Part shown: one piece after another, positions 54,342-63,307 of the stretch | Layout of the letters: each line of letters starts with the position of its first letter | How positions within the stretch are numbered: the first letter of the stretch is position 1 | NCBI GenBank assembly: GCA_022925895.1 | Contig: JAKSYS010000347.1 | Location: forward strand, 1 to 63,307 | Source of the DNA: Fragilaria crotonensis | Taxonomy: Eukaryota > Bacillariophyta > Fragilariophyceae > Fragilariales > Fragilariaceae | Direction of reading: 5' to 3' | Length of the DNA: 63,307 nt | Translations under genes and position numbers: made by a program | The notes under the pieces: generated by a model | What the model was told of the DNA's origin: nothing | What the model saw: the letters and a program-made list of their open reading frames with translations, nothing else | The model's database searches: none

Positions 54342-54549
54342 GACCATCCAACCTCCGGGGAGTTGGAGCTGGAGTTACTGCCGAGGGAACTCACCTCGGC
54401 CAAGCCAACGTCAGCATACGACCAACTTATACTAGCCAGTACCAGTAAATTATTTGCCGTGCCCGACACTACGGAAGTACTTGGGCAACCCAAACGGGAA
54501 CAAGAGAGAAGACAGACTGGTTTCGAAGTGGCGCAGCGAACAACTTCGT
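54342..54549 (+). repeat. split direct repeat B2 (208 bp), right end of element
   Basis: Copy of B1. Short open frames over both B copies (53844-54047 and 54363-54554) are duplicates of one accidental frame. Confidence 0.93.
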
Positions 54550-55546
54550 CTTGATATACGATTCCGCTGAATTACTGGGTACCTGGTACTTGTATGTTGT
54601 ATGTACCTGGCAGCTGGCAGTATGCATGCGTACTGGTACTACTATCATACGTGCTCACATAGCGCATAGTACAGTACTAGTAGCCTGTACCTGGTAGTAC
54701 TGGGGACAGCGGACTCAGTGACAGTATTCGTGTGATCGGTACGCGAGTACTGGCCGACGGTAGACTTAAGGTTAGTAGAACCTAGAAGTCTGCCGTCGGA
54801 CTTGACGGGAGAGGAAGCGAACGTGACGGATCGTCCAGCTTTGGGCGTAGGAGTCCTGAAGATGTGGACCATGATGGTAGATTTGTTGTTACAAATATGT
54901 AGAAGATGTAGAACTAAGTAGTAAAGGCCTTTACTGTTTTTGGCTTCAGGAAATTATAAGTTAAAATGTAGATGAAAATGAAAGTGATCCAATATTAGTT
55001 GAGTCTCACAAAAGTTATGTTGCTTTAATCCCACTTGTTGAGTGGTGTTTGAGTTATGAATCCCATAGTAAAGTTGTGTTGTCAATAAAATTGACAACAT
55101 AACAGATTTGAATACTTAGGGAAACTCAGGGCAACATGATTTAAATTCCTTGTGTGGTCGCGGGATCCAGAGTTCTGATTCGCAGAACTACTGGCACGAG
55201 TCACGGACAGACGAAGGAAAATAAAAGACTGTCTACCGTATTACCGTATGGTATTTAACCTTACAGTAATTACGAGTGACAGTGTGACAGAGTGACAGTA
55301 GATCTCTAACACTCAGGACTCCAGTACGTCGTACCTTGTACAGTACACGTATCCTGTGACTTCATACCGTAGTGCATTAGTACGTAATTCGAAGCGCCAG
55401 CAGCAGTCCGTGAATTCCTGATGCCAAATCTTGACGTCGTTTTTCAGGTGAGACGGGGAGATATCTGAGATCTGAGGGTGGCCTCATAAGTTGTCGTCCG
55501 TCATCATTGGCCATCATCGACGAAATCGGTCGAAATTAAACAAACC
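54550..55546. other. intergenic spacer, GTAC-rich at both ends
   Basis: 54560-54770 and 55230-55400 are rich in GTACCTGGTAC, AGTACAGTACTAG and GTACGTCGTACC words. The middle is AT-rich and featureless. TGACGTC occurs at 55432-55438, 109 bases before the START-like start codon. Confidence 0.6.
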
Positions 55547-56496
55547 ATGAACCGCGTCGCCTTTTTCTCCTTGCTGATCGCAACAATTGTGTTGTGTGTT
55601 TGTGGTCGAAAAGATCGCAATGTTCCACATGGCCATTTCGGGATCCTCAAGGCCCACGCACCTGGTCCTTTTGAAGTGGAACTACAAGCATCAGATGAAC
55701 AAGTTCTTAGCGCCGGAAAATCCGTCATGAAGCAAGTAATGCCTAAGCCGGGAGAAACGGATTCGGCTGGAGGAGTTTTCTGCGTTCAAGACATTGAAGC
55801 CCCAAGGGAAGCCGTTTGGAACCAAATATTGGGAATGGATGAGTATGAAAAGAAGGTTGCCAAGGTCCTAGAGTGCAAGAACTACGAAGTTAGGAAGAAT
55901 GAGAATGGAAGCATCACGATAAAGACACGCCAAAAGCTAGGGGTCTTGCCAGGATACTCAGTGAGTACTTCACGTCGCTTGCTATTGGGTTTATATCTCA
56001 TGCAAACTATTGCCAATCACTCATCGCGTATCACACCTCTTCTCGCAGTATGAGAACTACTACGATCACACCTATGAACCAGAAAAAGACTCTCTTACAT
56101 GGCGCCTTGATTACGAGAAGAAATCTGATTTCGATGACGTCGCTGGTCATTGGCATGTGGAAGATCACCCAACGAAACCGGTGAGTGCGAAATATGTGTG
56201 ATTTCCGCAGCGATAACGCCCCATGATGTTTCTTACGGTGCACACAGGGATGTACCAGAGTCTTCTACGCTTGTGATATTAAGCTAAGCAGTCCTGTCCC
56301 CGGTCCTGTCTTGAATTTCATTAGCAAGTCCGCCTTGAAACAAGCGACTGCCTGGGTTAAGAAGGAGAGCGAATTGGATCCTACTGCCACCATCCCTTCA
56401 GAGTATGCGGCTAGCGGCGCTGTTGCTAGCACACCGGAGCCTCAGCCTGCAGGACGTTTCGGTGGTTTCGCCAACAGAGTTAACAAACGCAGATAG
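55547..56496 (+). CDS. secreted/ER START-like (polyketide cyclase-like) protein, three exons
   Basis: Exons 55547-55960, 56049-56180 and 56248-56496, all phase 0, with GTGAGT..CAG introns of 88 and 67 bp; 264 residues. Signal peptide MNRVAFFSLLIATIVLCVCG. VFCVQDIEAPREAVWNQILG (82-101), EYEKKVAKVLECKNYEV and TIKTRQKLGVLPGYS look like the ligand-binding barrel of START/coenzyme-Q-binding proteins. YENYYDHTYEPEKDSLTWRL and WHVEDHPTKP continue the barrel, and LNFISKSALKQATAWVKKES is the C-terminal helix. Such proteins bind lipids or hydrophobic ligands; the ligand is unknown here. No ER retention signal or membrane anchor. It ends 32 bases from the convergent kinase gene. Confidence 0.7.
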
Positions 56497-56528
56497 GTTG
56501 GCCTTAATCGTTTCATATAATAACGATT

Positions 56529-57832
56529 TTAGAAGCTAAATGGACCGAAGCCACTTGTTAGGAAGAAGGGATGTAGCAGAACTTGCGTGAGGGTCGGCCG
56601 CTTCTTTGGGTCCTGTTGAAGGCAAGCTCTGATCAGATCTCTCATTTTATCGTCTGGTACATCACTAGTATCAGCTGTGAAGTTTGGATCTCTGAGAACT
56701 TTCGTTATCTCAGACGGGTTCTTTCCCTTGAAGTAAGTTTTCCCCGTCGACATCTCGTAAAGTAGCATCCCTAAGGACCAGATATCATAGCTGTATTCGA
56801 GAACGAAATACGGGCCGTCTCCCGCCAAAAACGCATCAGCGAACTCGGGCGGACATGCTTCGGGGCTGTAATCCACAGGATTTTCACGGAGCGCCATAGC
56901 AGACTCCAGGTCGATTCCTTTGATTTCTAGGGCTTTAACGTCCGTCACGACGAAGTTCTCAGCCTTCATATCTGTCCACACTAGATTCGAGGAATGCAGG
57001 GCTTGCAAGCATTGCACAGCGGCTACGGCACATTCTCGTAATACCTTCCTTGCAACGGTCCATTCTGTTCAATAAATGTCTTGAGATCCATGATGCCTCG
57101 TTCCATAATAATCGCAGATTGTTTGACGAACCCTTTGCTGTCTCCCGCTCGTCCGTAAAATTGAAGGAACTTAACAAATCGCCCTCGGTTGAGCCCCGAT
57201 GTCGCTTTTTCGTAGTTCTTGGATTCTCGCCGCAATGCTTCGACATTTGCGGAAATCTTCGCACATAGAGGCTCGCCGACCGGCAAACCGTTTCCATCGT
57301 TCTGGTAGCAAGTGAAGATCGTGGCTTTACCAGACGTACTCCTTCTGGGCCTCCCCGCCAGAAGGTAGTTACCATTTCCCACTAAAAGGCCCGTGAGTTT
57401 ATATTCTGCTTTGGCCTTGGCGAGCGCCTGTTTGAGAGACTTTTCGTCAATTTGAGGTGCGGCGACGTTCGGAGCGACTTTCCCGTTGGCCTTGAGCTGC
57501 AAGACAGAAGGATTTCCTAATTTGTATTTGGATCCCGACGTCGTTTCGACGATTTTTTTTGACATGGCTTCTTCTGGGTTTTCCAAGGGGCTTGTTTTGA
57601 TAATATCACCGTCTGCGAGCACTGGGTGGTTACTAACCCTGCCCACGAGTTCTCCGGACTTGAGAATCTTCCAATCATCAATGATGGGCTGCATTCGGAG
57701 GGTCGAGCTAGCTGGAATTGCGTGCTTCCAAGTAACTCTTTGACTTCCAAGCGAGGAATGGAAAGCTGCAGTTCCATGGAGAATCGAGAAGGCTATCACT
57801 GTCACACTCAAGAAGGACAACATCGTTCTCAT
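56529..57832 (-). CDS. plastid-targeted protein-kinase-like protein (one frame slip)
   Basis: I choose ATG 57832 (MRTMLSFLSVTVIAFSILHG), which gives a signal peptide followed by TAAFHSSLG: Phe at the cleavage site, the diatom plastid motif. N-terminal region without known domain, then GLLVGNGNYLLAGRPRRS as a Gly-rich loop candidate and EPLCAKISANVEALRRESKN with the ATP-binding Lys and helix-C Glu. After a one-base slip at TT 57046-57047 comes the catalytic loop LVWTDMKAENFVV (D-x-K-x2-N). The metal-binding DFG is replaced by DLE (KGIDLESAM). SYDIWSLGMLLYEMSTG is a standard kinase helix F, and KKRPTLTQVLLHPFFL ends the fold. The Asp residues needed for catalysis are present. The substrate is unknown. 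Confidence 0.7.
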
Positions 57833-59778
57833 CGAGAAAAGCTCACCACTTTTTCGTTTCAACAATGGACGTACTGGATGTTGTGTGTATACTGCATACA
57901 GATATACAGATGAATGCGGCCGACCGATCCGCTCGGGTGGAGGTGCCTCGGATTTTGGAATGTTGAACACGTCAGCCTAACTGAAGTTCCCTGTTTACGC
58001 CAAAATTCCTTGCAAATGAGGGCGATTGTTTCTTTTTTGGAGTTCTCTATGCTCATACAATGTACAGGAATTTGAGGAGTGGCGATTAGGGACCATGCAA
58101 GCACCTACTCGTTCTACAGTAGTACAGTATTTTACCGAAGGCAATAGCAGTACAGTCCCGCTTACGGTGTACAGGTGATTATGCATGTTTAGCACTGAAA
58201 ATTAGTACCGGGGTAGTGGTACTGCAGTACAAGTAGTACTGTAGAAGCATCAATATCACCAATACTGCCATACTCGCTGTTTTAAAATCCATATGTACTA
58301 CAACTACATACAACGTGTACTGTACGGAAAATGCAGCATTCTAATACAGTAAGTATTCCAGTACTTGTGCTCCAGTACCAGGTAACGTGAGAAGGGAGCA
58401 GTAGAAGCAGGATGACGTATTGGACACGAAAAGTTTCCAAAAATCGTACCGTCTTCGTAGGAACAAATTTCAATATCTGAATAGGCCATTCGAAAGATCT
58501 TACTGAGTTCTGTCGAAAAACATTTTGAGTTTTATGATTTGAATCGACAGTTGTCTCAGAATTTTGAGTCGTATTTTTTGGGGATTCTCGGCCCGAATTC
58601 ATTAAGCTGACTTGGTTGGACACGTGGTGATTTGCCTAGTTAAATTATCGACGCCAGCCCGTGGTCACCCTATGTCTTAAGTTCATGATATCATTACTGA
58701 TTTGGAGACAAGAGATCATGGCCTTGAATATTGCCAGTGAACAAAACAAAAATTAAGCTACCCTTAATGGTGTAATTTGATGAAAACTAACCAAAGTATT
58801 CTTGTCTACTATTGATGAAGTAGTCTAGTACTATATCAATAGTACATACTAGGCTAACGAGCTGCTGGATCATCTCTTAAAGCAATCAATTGATTTGTTA
58901 TATCAATGACAAGGTCTGTCTTCTTCATTGTCAACATGCCTTTAATTCTGACACCAAAATACAATTTGAGATGTCTTTGAGCATAGTCCCCCGTCAAAGT
59001 TGTCCCCAGCAGCCTCAATCTTGAAGTGCCCCATCAATTCCGTAAGGTAGAGCATCATCTCACATTGTTGTACTTCTTCTGTTGATTCTGTTGCTTTTTG
59101 CTTTTCTACCTTCTTGAATGCTTTCTGATACCATCTGATGTGTTGATATCGTCCATTTGTTTTGTTGCGTGTTCGATCGCAATAAGTCTAGACCTACCGT
59201 GGTAATGTAGTACGTTGTACTGGTACGTAGCTCTACTGTGCAGGCACTGAACGATGGGAGCAACACGGAATGCGTAGGTGCGCATGCAGGAGCACACCTG
59301 AATGTCGATTTTTATTGCATAAATGAATAGATCATGGCAAGGGGATTCCAGAGCCGCCAATATTTTTGTTTTTGATTAAAAACTGAACGAGTAAAAAAAT
59401 AATCAAATCCTACGGCAGTTTCTACGCAACGTATACCACAGCCGTTTGTCCAGAAGTGTCAGCTGTCCATCCAAGTCATCCTGCTTCTACTCCACTATGT
59501 ATACTGAGTGTGACACTTGTACTCCAGCACAGTGTATGAGCCTGATCGCCTTGTGCACTACCGTTACCAATATTCATAGTCGTAGTCCACAGTCGAATCA
59601 AATTTCCAAATTGCCACGTAACAATTCCTCGGATGCGCGGCGGTCATTTGTACTGGCGTACAATGTACAGTTCACTCCGAGTATGTTTAGATGCGTATTC
59701 CGGCGTGGCTGTTCATGAAAGACTCTTCTCACTTCTGAAACAAATCCACCAGTCTGGCTGTCATTTCCTGGATCGACC
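57833..59778. other. long intergenic region: GTAC-rich block and a possible protein relic
   Basis: 58100-58390 is dense in AGTACTGTAG and CCAGTACCAGGTAAC words. On the minus strand around 58950-59140 about 60 codons stay open with LTELMGHFKIEAAGDNFDGG, which may be a fragment of a repeat-encoded protein; I do not recognise it. 59200-59250 has GTACGTTGTACTGGTACG. No RNA gene seen. Confidence 0.4.
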
Positions 59779-60955
59779 ATGATATCGTCCTATCGCTTAT
59801 TGTACCTCCTGTCAGCTCTTGCGTTGGCGCAAGCCGCCGATTTCTACAAGCTGCTCGGTATCTCGAGAGATGCTACACTGAAGGAGATCAAGAAGGCATA
59901 CCGACAAAAATCCCTCGAATTTCATCCAGACAAGAACAAGGAAGAAGGTGCTGCCGAGAAGTTTGGTGAGATTGCCCGTGCCTATGAAGTCCTCAGTGAC
60001 GAAGAGAAGAAGAGCATCTACGACCAGCATGGAGAGGAAGGTGTGAAGCAACATGAAAGCGGACGTGGTGGTGGAGGTGGATTTGGTGCCGAGGATTTCT
60101 TCTCACAATTTGGATTTAACTTCGGCGGGGGAGGAAGACGTCAACAACAAGAGAGGCAAACCCCGGATGTCGAAGTTCCACTCTACGTTACAATGAAACA
60201 GCTGTATCTGGGGGATGTTATTGAAGTCGAGTACATTCGCGAGGTACTTTGCGTAAATTGGCAAGAATGTATGACAGCAAGTCAAGAATGTCAGGGTCCA
60301 GGAATTCGCGTTAGACTTCAACAATTAGCTCCTGGTTTTGTGCAGCAAGTTCAACAGCATGACGAACGCTGCGTTGCACCAGGAAAGATGTGGCGCCCTA
60401 ACTGTTCGGCATGTCCTACAAAGACAGTAACCGAGAAGATTGATTTGACAATTGATCTTTCTGCAGGAATGCGACCAGGTGAAACGATTACATTCGAGGG
60501 CGTTGCGGATGAAAAGCCTGGTTTCACAGCTGGAAGTCTTCACTTCAAACTTATCGAGCAGGATGATCCCATTTTCCACCGAGATCGCGATGACCTTTAC
60601 AAGACTGTAGAAATTCCCTTGGTAGATGCTTTGGTAAGATGCAATCTCCGATGCGAACATCGCCTATTCGGCTTCTTTCTCTCATTTCTCACGTTCCCTA
60701 TTTCGACAGACTGGCTTCTCTTTGACCTTAACTCACCTGGATGGCCATTCATTTTCCATAAATGTTAATGAAGTGACTGAGTGCGATCACGTCATGCGTG
60801 TCCCAGGCAAGGGTATGCCTCGTCGCAACGGTCGTGGCTTCGGAGACTTGTACTTGACCTTTGAAGTTGACTTCCCAGATAAACTCTCGGATTCTCAAAA
60901 GAAAGCTATCAAAGAGATTCTATCGCAAGGTGATGATGGAAAGGAAGAGCTGTAG
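59779..60955 (+). CDS. ER-lumenal DnaJ (ERdj3/DNAJB11 type) co-chaperone, two exons
   Basis: Exons 59779-60633 and 60710-60955 with a 76-bp GT..AG intron, phase 0; 366 residues. Signal peptide MISSYRLLYLLSALALAQA. J domain 21-86 (DFYKLLGISRDATLKEIKKA) with HPD at 49-51, which stimulates Hsp70/BiP ATPase. Gly-rich linker (about 93-122). Substrate-binding beta domains with a Cys-containing insert (CVNWQEC, SQECQGPG, DERCVAPG, NCSACP), as in ERdj3. After the intron, TGFSLTLTHLDGHSF, MRVPGKGMPRRNGRGFGDLY and FEVDFPDKLSDSQKKAI form the C-terminal barrel. The last four residues, KEEL, resemble a KDEL-type retrieval signal. It ends 14 bases from the convergent phosphatase gene. Confidence 0.9.
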
Positions 60956-60969
60956 ACAGGATAAGTCGG

Positions 60970-61491
60970 TTAGCAAATTAGCGTGACTGCATCAGTGTTG
61001 CTATGCCATTGTTTCTGTTGCTTCGCCATCCATTGACGCATAGCAGTTTCGACGTCGCCATTGTTTCTTTCGATCGCTTTAAGAGCAGCTACGAATCCTA
61101 GGTTGGGAGATGCAGTTGGTGACGCCAGTCTAATGACTGCCATTGCATCCTGCAAGGTGGTGCTATGTCGGCGAGAAATTAACCATGCAGCGCAAACTGC
61201 AGCAGACCTAGACACACCGCGGGCACAGTGCACTAGGATGGGCCTCGAATTGTCCATAATCTTGAGAATCTGGATCAAATTACTGCATAGAAAGGTAGAG
61301 GAGGACTTGTCTCGGAGAAACCAGCTAATCTGTCTGGGATTATCTTGCATCAAGCGCTTCGAAAGATGAAGCAACCTTTCTTCTGTCAGCAAGGAAATAA
61401 CGGTGAAGCTACAGGGTAGGTCTTGGAGGGAGAGGATGTTCCCCATCCAGATGTTCTCCCCAACGTGAACGGGTTTCATGGTGCTGATCAC
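60970..61491 (-). CDS. dual-specificity protein phosphatase
   Basis: Single exon, 173 residues, consisting of little more than the catalytic domain. VGENIWMGNILSLQDL (10-25) is the usual DSP opening. ILVHCARGVSRSAAVCAAWL (85-104) contains the HCx5R signature with nucleophile Cys89 and Arg95, and the Ser after Gly-Val typical of DSPs. FLRDKSS (58-64) supplies a candidate general-acid Asp61. No MAP-kinase-binding or CDC25 domain and no targeting peptide. Substrates would be phospho-Tyr/Ser/Thr proteins or possibly RNA or lipids, as small DSPs vary. Met5 is an alternative start. Confidence 0.88.
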   Translation of the reverse strand: MISTMKPVHVGENIWMGNILSLQDLPCSFTVISLLTEERLLHLSKRLMQDNPRQISWFLRDKSSSTFLCSNLIQILKIMDNSRPILVHCARGVSRSAAVCAAWLISRRHSTTLQDAMAVIRLASPTASPNLGFVAALKAIERNNGDVETAMRQWMAKQQKQWHSNTDAVTLIC

Positions 61492-62139
61492 AAATTCAGT
61501 TGGAATGCATATACAGGAATGATGCGGGTATTTTGTCGGAAATCATCTCTAATCGTATGACAGCATAGAGGTATTCCAGTACAAGTACCTCGTACCCATG
61601 GGTTCTGGAATATGTTGTACTCATATGCATACAAGTAGTACCAGTACTGTGAACTCAGTGTAGTATTAGGTTCACCATATTCTACGGAGAGTACCAGTAG
61701 TGCGAGTCAGTCGTCAGTCAGTCTGTTTCCGGCTTCCGAACAACTGGACTATCGTGTACTCCAGAGTATCGTATCACTCCTACATTACTAGTACATGTAC
61801 TGGAAGAGTCGAGTCTGTCTAGCACTAAGTAGCACAGCGATGACGAAATTTAGTATCAAGGGACTTCTGACAGCAACGACATAACTATGACGCTCCTTTA
61901 GAGGGAAGGACTTGTTGCTAGGAAATCGTGTTCTCCCCAATGTGACCTGGGATCATGCTGATCAAAAATCACACAATAAGCGCAAGAACACCGAGCTGCC
62001 CCCCTCAATCAGAGTAGGTTTGGCCGCGACCTTGCGACGAACGCCAGTCCAAAAGTGCACTTATGATTAACACTTCGACAGCGCAGTCGCCGGCAACTAA
62101 TCAATCCAGATCAAGTCAGATGGTACAATGAGTCGTTCT
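61492..62139. other. intergenic spacer with GTAC-rich block (61570-61830)
   Basis: Words such as CCAGTACAAGTACCTCGTAC, AGTAGTACCAGTACTGTG and ACTAGTACATGTACTGG. No gene seen. Confidence 0.65.
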
Positions 62140-63204
62140 TCACGTTTGAGGTTTCCACTTTGTACACTCCAGTAAATGGCGCAGCCAAATCGTAGCAAAC
62201 AACAGCAAGGGACGTGAAGGAACCCACCAAGATGGACCACAAGAGTCGCACAGGATGCTCTGCAACACGTCGAGTGCTTGATCAGTAGCAATCAAGAAGG
62301 AAGCGCAAATGCACAGTGCCAAAGTGGCAAGTGTACAATAGTGCATTACAGGAAAGTGCTTCTTGACTATGCATAAGTGGCTTCGACGAGCTTCAGCGAT
62401 TGTCAACAACGTGCTGTGAACTTGAAGTACAATTGGGGAGGATCGATTATTCCGCATCATTTTGTGAACATCAAAAAGCAGAGAGTCAATTAAGGATCCA
62501 AGGCCTGGAGATTCCAACGAGGCAATGGATTCTTGAAATAAGCCCTTCAACAATTCGTGCACCTGATATGAAATTTTCCTTGCTTGAGAAGGGAACAAAT
62601 GTTGGATAAGCAATTGCAGCAGGATGGCTTCGTGAATTTGTTTGGAAAAGGAATCGTGCATTTCCGTTTGACGGCTGTGTAAGGTTGAAACCGTAGTGGA
62701 TACAAGGGCGGCAAAGAGGAGGGATATGGATGTAATGACGGGACCATTCACAACTTGCGTCACAACTTGGGCCTGAAGATCTACTTCGGCAGTCGTTACG
62801 GGTAGCCACGTTTCCGTGACTTGAGATAGCCAAAGAATTGTCGTATGAACGATGTGCGCGATTTGACGAAAGTAGTAAAAAGAAACGAAGGTCGTGATGG
62901 GTGGGACCAAGTAAATAATGCCTTGACGAATAGATATCATGTTGTTGGTATCGTAGTGCTCTGATCTGAGGTCTGTCAGTCTATGCGCCTTTTTGTTTGA
63001 GATGCCATGTTGCAGAATGGATGTCGTTTGATAGGCAATACTGCCAGCAGTTACTTGATCCAACTGAAGTAGCACGAGAAATGCGAAACGGCAGTACCAA
63101 TAAGTCCTCATTCTGTGTTCACAGAGTGATCTGACGGAATATTTAATTGACCCTGTGTCGCCAGTCCCCGCGTCCCCGCTCGCGCTGGTGTTTGAATCTT
63201 GCAT
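62140..63204 (-). CDS. multi-pass membrane protein, DUF4239-like (bestrophin-like)
   Basis: Single exon, 354 residues from ATG 63204. An internal Met32 (63111) would give a signal peptide (MRTYWYCRFAFLVLLQLDQ). Membrane segments: YLVPPITTFVSFYYF, PVITSISLLFAALVSTTVST, CTLATLALCICASFLIA and a C-terminal hydrophobic stretch. The segment LVSTTVSTLHSRQTEMHDSF with downstream QLLIQHLF, and VHSTLLTIAEARRSHLCIVK followed by FPVMHYC, resembles, from memory, the conserved pattern of stramenopile DUF4239-type proteins. Function unknown; possibly a channel-like protein. The first codons lie in a short GTAC-containing spacer that runs off the window. Confidence 0.6.
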   Translation of the reverse strand: MQDSNTSASGDAGTGDTGSIKYSVRSLCEHRMRTYWYCRFAFLVLLQLDQVTAGSIAYQTTSILQHGISNKKAHRLTDLRSEHYDTNNMISIRQGIIYLVPPITTFVSFYYFRQIAHIVHTTILWLSQVTETWLPVTTAEVDLQAQVVTQVVNGPVITSISLLFAALVSTTVSTLHSRQTEMHDSFSKQIHEAILLQLLIQHLFPSQARKISYQVHELLKGLFQESIASLESPGLGSLIDSLLFDVHKMMRNNRSSPIVLQVHSTLLTIAEARRSHLCIVKKHFPVMHYCTLATLALCICASFLIATDQALDVLQSILCDSCGPSWWVPSRPLLLFATIWLRHLLECTKWKPQT

Positions 63205-63307
63205 CGGTACATGTACATACTTGTATCCTGAGAGAAGTCTCTACCGGTAGTCTCTATACGACGACGAAGTCCCTTTCGCTTCATGCGTTCATGTGCTATC
63301 ATATTAC

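Larger units (their letters stand above)
46861..54549 (+). mobile_element. tyrosine-recombinase retrotransposon with split direct repeats (Ngaro/PAT-like), 7.7 kb
   Basis: Architecture A1 (46861-47151) - Gag - RT - RNase H - tyrosine recombinase - B1 (53823-54030) - A2 (54031-54324) - B2 (54342-54549). B1 and B2 appear identical over 208 bp; A1 and A2 differ by a 3-base indel. B1 abuts A2 without a gap, which marks the circular-intermediate junction of this order. There is no methyltransferase domain, which favours Ngaro over DIRS/PAT. No target duplication is visible (left flank GCCCT, right flank CTTGA), as expected for recombinase-mediated integration. The coding path shifts frame often although the repeats are near identical, so the insertion is young. 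Confidence 0.88.

Noticed and set aside
53844..54554. Two identical small ORFs near the end of the Ngaro-like element, as a duplicated gene
   Set aside because: They lie in the B1 and B2 repeats and are copies of one non-coding repeat.
1..63307. tRNA, rRNA or small RNA genes
   Set aside because: No stretch read by eye showed convincing A/B boxes, cloverleaf or rRNA sequence. A tRNAscan or Infernal run would settle this.

Overview
The window is nuclear DNA from a photosynthetic stramenopile, most likely a diatom. Several host proteins have a signal peptide followed by Phe at the predicted cleavage site, which is the diatom plastid-targeting pattern. Introns are few and short (60-100 bp, GT..AG). 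The genes are mostly tightly packed in convergent and divergent pairs, and the large retroelements belong to types known from diatoms. I cannot name the species.

Layout. Bases 1 to about 22,030 are repeat-dominated and gene-poor. They hold broken copies of repeat-associated proteins, including two related copies of one unnamed family in opposite orientation (2887-4481 + and 11006-12379 -). They also hold an unnamed 500-600-residue protein (13375-15411 +), minisatellites and tandem duplications, a plus-strand tyrosine-recombinase relic (17030-17720), and a decayed minus-strand tyrosine-recombinase retroelement (17722-22027) whose repeats still read A1 - ORFs - B1 - A2 - B2.

From about 22,100 to the end the window is host genes. 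In order: a P-type ATPase A-domain protein (+), a membrane protein (-), PXMP4 (+), a UBE2J-type E2 with a signal peptide (-), a family-16 methyltransferase (-), an RsuA/RluB-type pseudouridine synthase (-), a plastid M41-like protein (+), a RING plus PDZ-like protein (-), a METTL18-like methyltransferase (+), a START-like secretory protein (+), a plastid kinase (-), an ERdj3-type DnaJ (+), a dual-specificity phosphatase (-) and a DUF4239-like membrane protein (-). Two large retroelements interrupt this stretch, each within a GTAC-rich intergenic spacer: a 12-kb Ty1/copia element (28565-40559) with 0.56% LTR divergence and a perfect 5-bp target duplication (ACTTC), and a 7.7-kb Ngaro/PAT-like element (46861-54549) with near-perfect split direct repeats.

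Main points for a second look. (1) The copia element carries about 5 kb of extra near-continuous coding sequence between its 5' LTR and the Gag core. (2) Two split-direct-repeat tyrosine-recombinase retroelements, one complete and one decayed and lacking reverse transcriptase, lie in one window. (3) Conserved host genes are broken by single-base slips that nearly all fall in short homopolymers and keep both flanking frames conserved, so the assembly probably has homopolymer errors; frameshifts here should not be read as pseudogenization without checking. (4) Host intergenic spacers are strikingly rich in GTAC palindromes. All family names rest on motif recognition by eye; no database search was possible.
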